Origin: Chloroflexota bacterium
GTDB taxonomy: Bacteria; Chloroflexota; Dehalococcoidia; SZUA-161
DNA length: 6,524 bases
NCBI GenBank assembly: GCA_016865955.1
Contig: VGNW01000134.1
Span: 1 to 6,524 of the forward strand
Direction: 5' to 3'
The position numbers and the translations under genes were made by a program. The notes beneath the pieces were generated by a model. That model made no database searches. It saw only the letters and a program-made list of their open reading frames with translations, and was not told where the DNA came from. Shown here in pieces: positions 1-5,405 of this stretch; the first letter of the stretch is position 1, and every line of letters starts with the position of its first letter.

Positions 1-1
1 C

Positions 2-742
2 ATGCTGGCAACGAGATACTTCTCACGATACGGAATTACGCCCGATTCCGGCAAAAGGATGCTGGCTATGGTATCGGCTAAAAGCCACCGCAATGGCGCG
101 CTCAATCCCAAGGCTCACCTGAAGAGAGAGGTGACCGTCGAGCAGATAGTGAACGCCCCCATAATCGCCTGGCCTCTGGGATTGTTCGACTGCTGCGGGG
201 TCAGTGACGGCTCAGCCGCCGCTATCGTATGCAGAGCAGATATGGCGAAGAAGTTCCGACCCGACCCTGTATATATAAAGTCTCTCCAGATATCGGCAAG
301 CTCCGGCGTGGAAATGTTGTACGATGATGACTGGACTCACGTGGAGTCAACCACCCATGCTGCCGCCGCTGCCTATAAAGAAGCGGGCATAAAGCACCCT
401 CGAACCGAGATAAGCATGGCTGAGGTGCACGACTGTTTCTCCATCACCGAGGCTGTGACCATGGAAGACCTGCAGTTCAGCGCTCGCGGCAAGGTGAAAG
501 ACGATATTGAATCGGGGTTCTTTGAACTGAAAGGCAGCCTGCCTGTGCAGCCTGACGGCGGGTTGAAGTCCTTCGGGCATCCTGTGGGCGCATCAGGTCT
601 GCGCATGGTGTACGAGATGTACAAACAGCTTCAGGGCAAGGCAGGTCCGCGGCAGATTAAGGCCCCGAAGTTCGGACTGACTCACAACCTGGGCGGTGTG
701 CCCTCGGTAAACGTAGCCAGCATCGCCATCGTGGGGCTGTAG
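2..742 (+). CDS. Thiolase (SCP2-type acetyl-CoA acetyltransferase), C-terminal part, 5' truncated by window edge
   Basis: Thiolase-superfamily enzyme, expected to cleave a 3-ketoacyl-CoA with CoA or run the reverse Claisen condensation in the cytoplasm. About 246 residues are visible against roughly 390 in the family, so about 150 N-terminal residues, including the nucleophilic Cys, lie left of the window; the ATG at base 2 is probably an internal Met. Visible motifs are the NP near residue 35, PLGLFDCC and SDGSAAAIV (59-76), HDCF with His143, GGLKSFGHPVGASGLRM (186-202) with His193, and a C-terminal THNLGG with His228. The last motif has no Cys where classical thiolases carry their second catalytic Cys, which is the pattern of the SCP2/SCPx branch. 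Retaining His in HDCF argues against the Ltp2-type aldolase branch, where I recall a Tyr there. The gene converges on the SDR gene. Natural substrate is unknown. Confidence 0.88.
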   Translation: MLATRYFSRYGITPDSGKRMLAMVSAKSHRNGALNPKAHLKREVTVEQIVNAPIIAWPLGLFDCCGVSDGSAAAIVCRADMAKKFRPDPVYIKSLQISASSGVEMLYDDDWTHVESTTHAAAAAYKEAGIKHPRTEISMAEVHDCFSITEAVTMEDLQFSARGKVKDDIESGFFELKGSLPVQPDGGLKSFGHPVGASGLRMVYEMYKQLQGKAGPRQIKAPKFGLTHNLGGVPSVNVASIAIVGL

Positions 743-757
743 GTTTGGCAGAAATAA

Positions 758-837
758 TCCCGTTCATGGTTCGACAGGCTCACCACGAACGGGACAGATA
801 TGACCGTTCGCCCTGAGCTTGTCGAAGGGTTAACGGT
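758..837. repeat. Pair of adjacent imperfect palindromes sharing an inverted TTCGACARGCT core
   Basis: Hairpin 1 has an 8-bp perfect outer stem, TCCCGTTC (758-765) with GAACGGGA (787-794), then one mismatch and four more pairs, TGGT (767-770) with ACCA (782-785). Hairpin 2 has ACCGTT (803-808) with AACGGT (832-837) and inner CCCT (811-814) with AGGG (826-829). The core TTCGACAGGCT at 769-779 recurs on the other strand at 816-826 with one mismatch, so the two units are inverted relative to each other. I recall very similar dispersed intergenic sequences in Chloroflexota and other bacterial genomes; that is memory, not a search. They may act as REP-like elements or as RNA structures between the convergent transcripts. 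Confidence 0.7.
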
Positions 838-900
838 AAAAAGCCTATTTGCTCGCTGCGGATATTATCATCCACAGAATAGTGTGCACGGCTAAGTACT

Positions 901-928
901 GAGATTCTTCGCTAAAGCTCAGAATGAC
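901..928 (-). repeat. Dispersed-repeat-like element (GTCATTCTGAGC...GAAGAATCTC)
   Basis: On the minus strand this reads GTCATTCTGAGC followed by TTTAGCGAAGAATCTC. Outer arms ATTCT (904-908) and AGAAT (921-925) are complementary. It resembles a short intergenic repeat I remember as common in several bacterial phyla, but with TTTA inserted or substituted in the middle. It lies nine bases beyond the SDR stop codon and has no coding potential. Function unknown. Confidence 0.45.
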
Positions 929-936
929 TTAAATAA

Positions 937-1710
937 TTACCAGGCAGTCGTGCCGCCGTCGAGGCAGATAATCTGTCCGGTTATGTAGCTTGACGCCTCC
1001 GATGCCAGGAATACCGTCACTCCCTTGATTTCCTCGGGTCTGCCAACCCTGCCCATAGGTATCCAGCGCAGCATGTTCTCGCCTGTCCGCGCAATCAGGG
1101 CATCCGTCAGACGCGTGGCAAGGAAAGACGGGGCTATGGCATTAACTCGAATATTATATGGGCCCCATTCTATAGCCAGTTGTTTGGTCATAATATTTAT
1201 CGCCGCCTTGCTCGCCTGATAGCCGATGAACTGGCCCGATTTCGGGTCTATACCGGAAACACCGACAGCCGATGAGATATTTATTATGTTGCCGTGTTTC
1301 TGCCGCATCATTTCCTTGCCCACTTCCTGGCAGCAGATGAATGTGCCTCTGGCGTTGATGTTCATCACATAGTCCCATTTATCCAGAGTCATCTGGTCGG
1401 GAGGCGCCGCCCACACCACGCCCGCGTTGTTGACCAGGATATCGATTACCCCCCACTTCTCCAGCGTCTGAGCCACCATTTTTTTTACGCCTTCGATCTC
1501 GCTGGAGTCAGCCACTACGGATAAGCATTCGATTCCTGCGTTTTCCAACTCGTTTTGTGCCTGGGTCAGCCACTGCTCACGGCGGGCGGTTATCGCCACC
1601 TTAGCACCAGCCTCACCCAGCGCGGAGGCAATCTCCTTTCCCAGACCTCTGGAGCCGCCCGTCACAATAGCCACCTTGCCCTTCAAGTCGAATAATTCAC
1701 GAACGCTCAT
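937..1710 (-). CDS. Short-chain dehydrogenase/reductase (FabG/PhaB-like 3-ketoacyl reductase type)
   Basis: Classical SDR of 257 residues, a normal full length. It should interconvert a hydroxyl and a ketone with NAD(P)(H) in the cytoplasm. Motifs seen: cofactor-binding TGGSRGLG (17-24), ADSS near Asp68 for the adenine, NNAG (94-97), structural Asn118, Ser147, and the catalytic YxxxK as Tyr164-Lys168, ending with a typical LDGG (250-253). The Arg in TARRE (43-44) suggests NADPH preference, an inference. The Ser-to-Tyr spacing is 17 residues, about four longer than in FabG, so the substrate loop is slightly enlarged. The ATG at 1710 is supported by AAAAAGGAG seven bases upstream. It is the last gene of the minus-strand set, 115 bases after the dehydratase-like gene. 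3-hydroxyacyl-CoA dehydrogenase is the best contextual guess; SDR substrates cannot be assigned from motifs. Confidence 0.93.
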   Translation of the reverse strand: MSVRELFDLKGKVAIVTGGSRGLGKEIASALGEAGAKVAITARREQWLTQAQNELENAGIECLSVVADSSEIEGVKKMVAQTLEKWGVIDILVNNAGVVWAAPPDQMTLDKWDYVMNINARGTFICCQEVGKEMMRQKHGNIINISSAVGVSGIDPKSGQFIGYQASKAAINIMTKQLAIEWGPYNIRVNAIAPSFLATRLTDALIARTGENMLRWIPMGRVGRPEEIKGVTVFLASEASSYITGQIICLDGGTTAW

Positions 1711-1717
1711 GATATTG

Positions 1718-1726
1718 CTCCTTTTT
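1718..1726 (-). promoter_or_regulatory. Ribosome binding site of the SDR gene
   Basis: Minus strand AAAAAGGAG, with seven bases between AGGAG and the ATG at 1710-1708. This fixes the start and shows that the SDR can be translated independently despite the structured spacer upstream. Confidence 0.75.
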
Positions 1727-1739
1727 CAACCCCCTGTTG

Positions 1740-1815
1740 TCCCCCACTCTTGGGGGAATCTTAGGATTGGGGGGACACCCCCAATCCCCCTGCAAAGGGG
1801 CGCTGCCCCTCTGCA
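1740..1815. repeat. GC-rich intercistronic block of three successive hairpins
   Basis: Three stems lie in 76 bases between the dehydratase-like stop codon (1826) and the SDR ribosome binding site. Stem A is TCCCCC/GGGGGA (1740-1745 with 1752-1757). Stem B is a perfect 10-bp GGATTGGGGG/CCCCCAATCC (1764-1773 with 1778-1787) around a GACA loop. Stem C is TGCA-A-AGGGGC / GCCCCT-C-TGCA (1791-1801 with 1805-1815), 11 positions with one mismatch and a three-base loop. The C and G runs also allow alternative pairings. No T-tract follows on the minus strand, so it is not an ordinary terminator. It could be a mobile palindromic repeat, an mRNA stabiliser for the upstream cistron, or an attenuator that lowers SDR expression. 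Confidence 0.75.
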
Positions 1816-1825
1816 CTTCTCGGCA

Positions 1826-3253
1826 TTAGTCTTTGATTCCTGCCAGCCGTTTTACGACCTTCTTTCTCTCCTCGAAGTCGTAGTTACTCAGGATGGCGAT
1901 GGTCTCCATGACCGGCGAGCCGCCTCCGTGCATGTCTGCCACCTGCCACACCCCGGCCCATGATGAGGACAGATAGTCGGAAAGCGTGCGCTGCAGGCGG
2001 TGCATGTTCTCGGCGGATACTTTGGGGTTCCTCACGGTATATTTATTGATAAAAGGCCCCATCTTCTTGTGATAGTAATCTTCCTCGAACGGCATGGTCA
2101 CCGGGAAGCCTCCCGCTACGTCAGCCACCTTGCCCCATGAATCGTAGGTGTTCTCTCCCGCCAGTCGCCTCCCCACATTGGCATAAATTGGATTAGGAAT
2201 CTGTGTCCCTGATGAAGCCTTCGTAGAGTCTACGGCAGCAGCAACACCCGCAGCATAGATAAGCTCGGCGATGCCTGCGAGATGAGCGAGCTTCTCGCGG
2301 ATGTGATGTTTATCAGCTACACCGTAGTACTCGGCGGCAAGGGCGATCAGCCCCATTATAATATCTTCTACCGCAGGCTTGCAGCCGCAGTAGCTGTGGC
2401 GGTGCGATGCAGCGAATGCCAGCGCCATTCTGCCGCCGAACTCGTACTCCCCGCACATGAATACCCTGTCCCAGGGGACGAATGTATCGTCAAAAATAAC
2501 CAGCGCATCAGAGCTTCCATAAGTGTTCAGCGGCGCTTTGAGGTACTTTCTCTCCCTGGGAGCACTGGCTCGATTGATAATATGAACATTCTTCCAGTCG
2601 GCAGGTACGGCAAAAGACACTGCCCACTGCTTCTCATCTTTGGTCAGGGTGCGTGTGGGGAGGATTATCAGCTCATCGCAGTAGGAAGCCATGGTGATGT
2701 CTTCTTTAGCCCCCCTAACGATAATACCGTCTTTAGTCTGCTTCACAACGCGGACATACATATCGGGGTCTGCCTGCTCATGGGGGCGCTTACTTCTATC
2801 GCCCTTAGCGTCGGTCTGAACCGCAGCGGCAATCTGGTCTTTTCTCTGGTAGCCCTTGATGAACTCCAGGAAACGCTGATAGTATTCCGTGCCGTTGGCA
2901 TCGTCTATCTCTTTGGTCACTATAGACAGGGCATTTATGGTATCCGTCCCCATACAGCGCTGAATACAGAACCCAGACAGGCGCGCGCCGGTGCGAATCA
3001 TTTTCTGCTTGGTCAGCAAATCCTCCACGCTGTCGCTGACATTACAGAAGCGGTTAATCTTTTTCTTGGTATATTGCGAGGTTGCGGTGAACAGTTCCGC
3101 ATTCTGGGGGTCTTTTGCCATATCGAAGGTTATTTTCATCACATTGATACCCGGCATGATGCGGGGGTCATCGCGCTTCACCAGCTTGCCGCCCATATAG
3201 ACATTGGGCCTCATGGCGCGCAGGTCTTCGTGATAATGCTCAGAAGTCCTCAT
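1826..3253 (-). CDS. 4-hydroxybutyryl-CoA dehydratase-like protein (4-hydroxyphenylacetate 3-hydroxylase family)
   Basis: Full-length 475-residue member of the HpaB/4-hydroxybutyryl-CoA dehydratase family, of acyl-CoA-dehydrogenase-like fold: N-terminal domain to about residue 275, C-terminal helical domain from about 280 to the end. Clostridial AbfD binds [4Fe-4S] through Cys99, Cys103, His292 and Cys299 and uses FAD to dehydrate 4-hydroxybutyryl-CoA to crotonyl-CoA. Here CIQRC (96-100) gives the first two ligands and HRHSYCGCK (284-292) gives His284 and Cys291 with identical spacing; Tyr288, Lys292 and Thr187 match AbfD Tyr296, Lys300 and Thr190. This favours a cluster-containing dehydratase over a flavin monooxygenase, which lacks these ligands. 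Position 249, matching AbfD Glu257 by spacing, is Asp. The start is supported by GGAGGT five bases upstream of ATG. It follows the MaoC gene after 27 bases. Exact substrate is uncertain; AbfD residue numbers are from memory. Confidence 0.85.
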   Translation of the reverse strand: MRTSEHYHEDLRAMRPNVYMGGKLVKRDDPRIMPGINVMKITFDMAKDPQNAELFTATSQYTKKKINRFCNVSDSVEDLLTKQKMIRTGARLSGFCIQRCMGTDTINALSIVTKEIDDANGTEYYQRFLEFIKGYQRKDQIAAAVQTDAKGDRSKRPHEQADPDMYVRVVKQTKDGIIVRGAKEDITMASYCDELIILPTRTLTKDEKQWAVSFAVPADWKNVHIINRASAPRERKYLKAPLNTYGSSDALVIFDDTFVPWDRVFMCGEYEFGGRMALAFAASHRHSYCGCKPAVEDIIMGLIALAAEYYGVADKHHIREKLAHLAGIAELIYAAGVAAAVDSTKASSGTQIPNPIYANVGRRLAGENTYDSWGKVADVAGGFPVTMPFEEDYYHKKMGPFINKYTVRNPKVSAENMHRLQRTLSDYLSSSWAGVWQVADMHGGGSPVMETIAILSNYDFEERKKVVKRLAGIKD

Positions 3254-3258
3254 CTTGT

Positions 3259-3264
3259 ACCTCC
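3259..3264 (-). promoter_or_regulatory. Ribosome binding site of the dehydratase-like gene
   Basis: Minus strand GGAGGT, a near-perfect anti-16S match, five bases before the ATG at 3253-3251. It sits inside the 27-base gap after the hydratase stop, consistent with one polycistronic message. Confidence 0.8.
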
Positions 3265-3280
3265 GTAATTCCAGTCAGCG

Positions 3281-3757
3281 CTAGCGGGCGATAAAAGTTT
3301 GATATGACTTCGCCACCAGGTCGCCGTTCTGATTGACGTAGCTTGTTTCGAAGTTGCAGATAATCATGGAGCCGCTCTTGCCCTCTTTTTCGCTCAGACC
3401 GGTAACCTTGGGGGAGGTTACAATGATATCGCCTGCGCGCACGGGTAGGAAGAAATCATACGATATACCACCGTCGAGAATCCGCGGGAACCCGCCTCGG
3501 GCAAGCGCCGCCTGAAGCTCGCCCACTATCTCTGCCAGTCCTGTGGAGGACGATGGGGTCTTGGTAGGCCAACCCCAGAAACCGGGCTGGGCGACAATCC
3601 CTCCGTATTTCGTATTTCTGGCATATTCCTCATCGTAGTGCAGAGGGTTATCGTTACCCACGGCTTCGGCGTATCTTCTTACGGAACCATTCTCGACATG
3701 CCTGATTATAGGCGGGTCTGTTCTGCCTATGAATTGTTTCACCTCTTCAGGTATCAT
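3281..3757 (-). CDS. MaoC/FAS1-type hot-dog dehydratase (single N-terminal-type domain)
   Basis: Single hot-dog-fold protein of 158 residues resembling the MaoC N-terminal (FAS1-like) dehydratase domain, expected to hydrate a trans-2-enoyl-CoA to an (R)-3-hydroxyacyl-CoA or the reverse. The hydratase region is RRYAEAVGNDNPLHYDEEYA (27-46) with His40, then YGGIVAQPGF (51-60). The catalytic Asp of (R)-hydratases is five residues before this His (as in PhaJ); here that position is Asn35, with Asp36 next to it, so activity or geometry may differ. Central strands include DGGISYDFFLPVRAGD (95-110). I chose the ATG at 3757 over an in-frame TTG at 3796 because GGGAGG lies six bases upstream of the ATG. 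It is the first gene of the minus-strand set. Such single-domain proteins sometimes work with a partner subunit; none is visible here. Confidence 0.85.
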   Translation of the reverse strand: MIPEEVKQFIGRTDPPIIRHVENGSVRRYAEAVGNDNPLHYDEEYARNTKYGGIVAQPGFWGWPTKTPSSSTGLAEIVGELQAALARGGFPRILDGGISYDFFLPVRAGDIIVTSPKVTGLSEKEGKSGSMIICNFETSYVNQNGDLVAKSYQTFIAR

Positions 3758-3763
3758 CAATTG

Positions 3764-3769
3764 CCTCCC
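3764..3769 (-). promoter_or_regulatory. Ribosome binding site deciding the hydratase start
   Basis: Minus strand GGGAGG six bases upstream of the ATG at 3757-3755. It supports a 158-residue protein rather than the 171-residue version from the TTG at 3796, which has no comparable site and would encode an extra N-terminal tail unlike the family. Confidence 0.8.
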
Positions 3770-3884
3770 GCTGATTTTGATTTCTATTTTACACAAATAT
3801 CTTCAATATTAACACCCAAGTTAAGCCAGAATTCAAACAAAGTCTTCCTTTAAGTTCCTGCGAGATTATGATAGAATTCCCGTA
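3770..3884. promoter_or_regulatory. Divergent promoter region between the hydratase and pyruvate kinase genes
   Basis: This AT-rich stretch separates divergent genes, so promoters for both should lie here. Toward pyruvate kinase, TATGAT at 3867-3872 is a good -10 candidate, but no convincing -35 is seen about 17 bases upstream. Toward the hydratase operon, TAAAAT at 3786-3791 (minus) is a possible -10, also without a clear -35. I see no obvious operator palindrome. Exact boxes are low confidence; the placement of promoters in this gap follows from gene orientation. Confidence 0.4.
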
Positions 3885-3905
3885 ATGTTAAATCAACGGA
3901 AGACC

Positions 3906-5330
3906 ATGAATCCAGAACATAAGACCAAATTAGTCTGCACCATAGGACCGGCAAGCGGCTCGCCTGCCATCATCGAGGAGCTGCTCAGAACCGGTATGAA
4001 TGTGGCGCGGCTCAATTTCTCTCACGGAACTCATGAAGAGCATGCCGGCTATATCAAAGTTATTCAAAAGGCTTCCTTGAAACTTAATATACCCGTGGCT
4101 ATTCTGCAGGACATCTCAGGTCCGAAGATAAGAACAGGCAGGCTGAAGACTAAAGAGGTCCGGCTTAAAGAGGGCGCAAGCTTTACCTTAACCGCAAAAA
4201 AGGGTATTGGCGACCAGCATGTGGTATGCGTCAATCTACCTGAGCTAGCTGATAACGTGCGGAAAGGCGATATCATTTATCTGGACGACGGCGCTATCAA
4301 GCTGGAGGTGACGAAGGTTGCCGAAACAGAGGTCAAGTGCCGGGTTGTTGTCGGCGGCATCCTGGGATGGGAGAAAGGCGTCAATATCCCCGACGTGAAT
4401 TTGAAAATCCCCTCCGTAACGGAGAAGGACTTCAAGGACATCCTTTTCGGAATAGAGCACGAAGTGGATTTCATAGCGCTCTCCTTCGTCAGAAAAGCAG
4501 ACGATGTGCTCCGCGTGAGAAAATTCGTCAAGAAGCGGGGCTCAGACATACCCCTCATCGCCAAGATTGAGAAATGGGAAGCCTGGGAGCATCTGGACAG
4601 CATCCTTGAGGCATCGGACGGCTTGATGGTAGCCCGCGGCGATCTGGGCATCGAAGTGCCCATCGAGAAGGTGCCTCTGATACAGAAGGAGATAATCAAA
4701 AAGTGCAACCGAGTCGGGAAGCCTGTAATAACCGCCACTCAGATGTTGCAGTCGATGATAAATTCACCTCAGCCTACCCGAGCCGAGGTCACGGATATAG
4801 CCAACTCTATTTTCGATGGCACCGACGCCACAATGCTATCCGGTGAGACCGCCATCGGACGATACCCCGTTGAAGCTTCGCAGGTGATGCTAAAGATCGC
4901 TTTGAATACGGAGGCAAGCCTGCCCTATGGCAAGATGCTTCTGGACAAGGGAGCCAACCTCGTACCCCAGACCGATGACGCGATAAGCTACGCCGCCTGC
5001 CATACGGCGCATCAGCTCGGAGCCTCAGCAGTCGTAGCTTTCACCTCATCGGGTAGTACCGCCAGGCGTGTCTCCAAATATCGCCCCGGCATACCTATAG
5101 TGGCTGCCACGCCCAGCCCCGTGCAGAGGCGAAGGCTTCTCCTATCGTGGGGCGTGCGCCCCTACGAGGTGCCCGAGCCACCGGATATGCTAGACCTGTT
5201 TGCCCAGGGCGCGAAGCTATGCCTTGAGTCAGGGGTGGCAAAAAGGGGCGACCTCATTGTTATCACCGCAGGTTTGCCGCTGGCTGTGGCGGGCACCACC
5301 AACCTGCTCAAAGTGGAGAAAATAGAATAG
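3906..5330 (+). CDS. pyk: Pyruvate kinase
   Basis: Last step of glycolysis: phosphoenolpyruvate plus ADP to pyruvate plus ATP, cytoplasmic, usually a tetramer. The product is 474 residues from this ATG, typical length, without the extra C-terminal PEP-utiliser domain of some homologues. An in-frame ATG at 3885 would add seven residues; I prefer 3906 because homologues begin just before the KTKxVCTIGPAS motif and a GGAAG lies three bases upstream, though spacing is short, so either is possible. Numbered from 3885: RLNFSHG (42-48), DISGPKIRTG (76-85), B domain to about 180, catalytic Lys227 and metal ligand Glu229 in AKIEK, ARGDLG with Asp253, TATQM (283-287), TRAEVTD (298-304), then a C-terminal domain from about 360. 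Lys81 occupies the position of Glu117 in K+-dependent muscle enzyme, which predicts K+ independence. Not obviously linked to the neighbouring operon. Confidence 0.97.
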   Translation: MNPEHKTKLVCTIGPASGSPAIIEELLRTGMNVARLNFSHGTHEEHAGYIKVIQKASLKLNIPVAILQDISGPKIRTGRLKTKEVRLKEGASFTLTAKKGIGDQHVVCVNLPELADNVRKGDIIYLDDGAIKLEVTKVAETEVKCRVVVGGILGWEKGVNIPDVNLKIPSVTEKDFKDILFGIEHEVDFIALSFVRKADDVLRVRKFVKKRGSDIPLIAKIEKWEAWEHLDSILEASDGLMVARGDLGIEVPIEKVPLIQKEIIKKCNRVGKPVITATQMLQSMINSPQPTRAEVTDIANSIFDGTDATMLSGETAIGRYPVEASQVMLKIALNTEASLPYGKMLLDKGANLVPQTDDAISYAACHTAHQLGASAVVAFTSSGSTARRVSKYRPGIPIVAATPSPVQRRRLLLSWGVRPYEVPEPPDMLDLFAQGAKLCLESGVAKRGDLIVITAGLPLAVAGTTNLLKVEKIE

Positions 5331-5352
5331 GGCGAACCTGATAGAGAATCAG

Positions 5353-5390
5353 AGGGGGCGGCCTTCCTGCGGAAGGCCGCCCCCTTAATT
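5353..5390. terminator. Bidirectional intrinsic terminator hairpin
   Basis: A perfect 15-bp stem pairs AGGGGGCGGCCTTCC (5353-5367) with GGAAGGCCGCCCCCT (5371-5385) around a TGC loop, 23 bases after the pyruvate kinase stop. On the plus strand it is followed by TAATTT, a weak T-tract; on the minus strand by TCTGATTCT. It lies between convergent genes and probably ends both transcripts. Confidence 0.85.
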
Positions 5391-5405
5391 TCCGTTAGTT
5401 TATCA

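Larger units (their letters stand above)
743..936. other. Convergent intergenic region with palindromic repeats
   Basis: This 194-base gap separates the convergent thiolase and SDR genes. It holds two adjacent hairpins (758-794 and 803-837) and a third repeat-like element (901-928), described separately. No hairpin is followed by a T-tract on either strand, so I see no classical intrinsic terminator. Bases 841-900 show nothing recognisable, and I see no convincing small gene. Confidence 0.6.

Noticed and set aside
758..837. CRISPR repeat array
   Set aside because: Only two inverted, imperfect units, with no regular spacers or direct repeats.
1740..1815. Intrinsic terminator or insertion-sequence end in the GC hairpin block
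   Set aside because: No T-tract follows any stem on the minus strand, and there is no transposase or matching distant inverted repeat in the window.
2282..3268. Long open frame (328 codons) on the plus strand opposite the dehydratase-like gene
   Set aside because: It lies wholly antisense to a clearly recognised gene with motifs and ribosome binding site, and its translation shows no family features; this is a codon-bias shadow.
3758..3796. Longer hydratase starting at TTG 3796
   Set aside because: The ATG at 3757 has an ideal GGGAGG site, while the TTG has none and adds an atypical 13-residue tail.
4277..4738. 153-codon open frame antisense to pyruvate kinase
   Set aside because: Covered by the conserved core of pyruvate kinase; the Ser/Thr/Phe-rich translation looks like a shadow.
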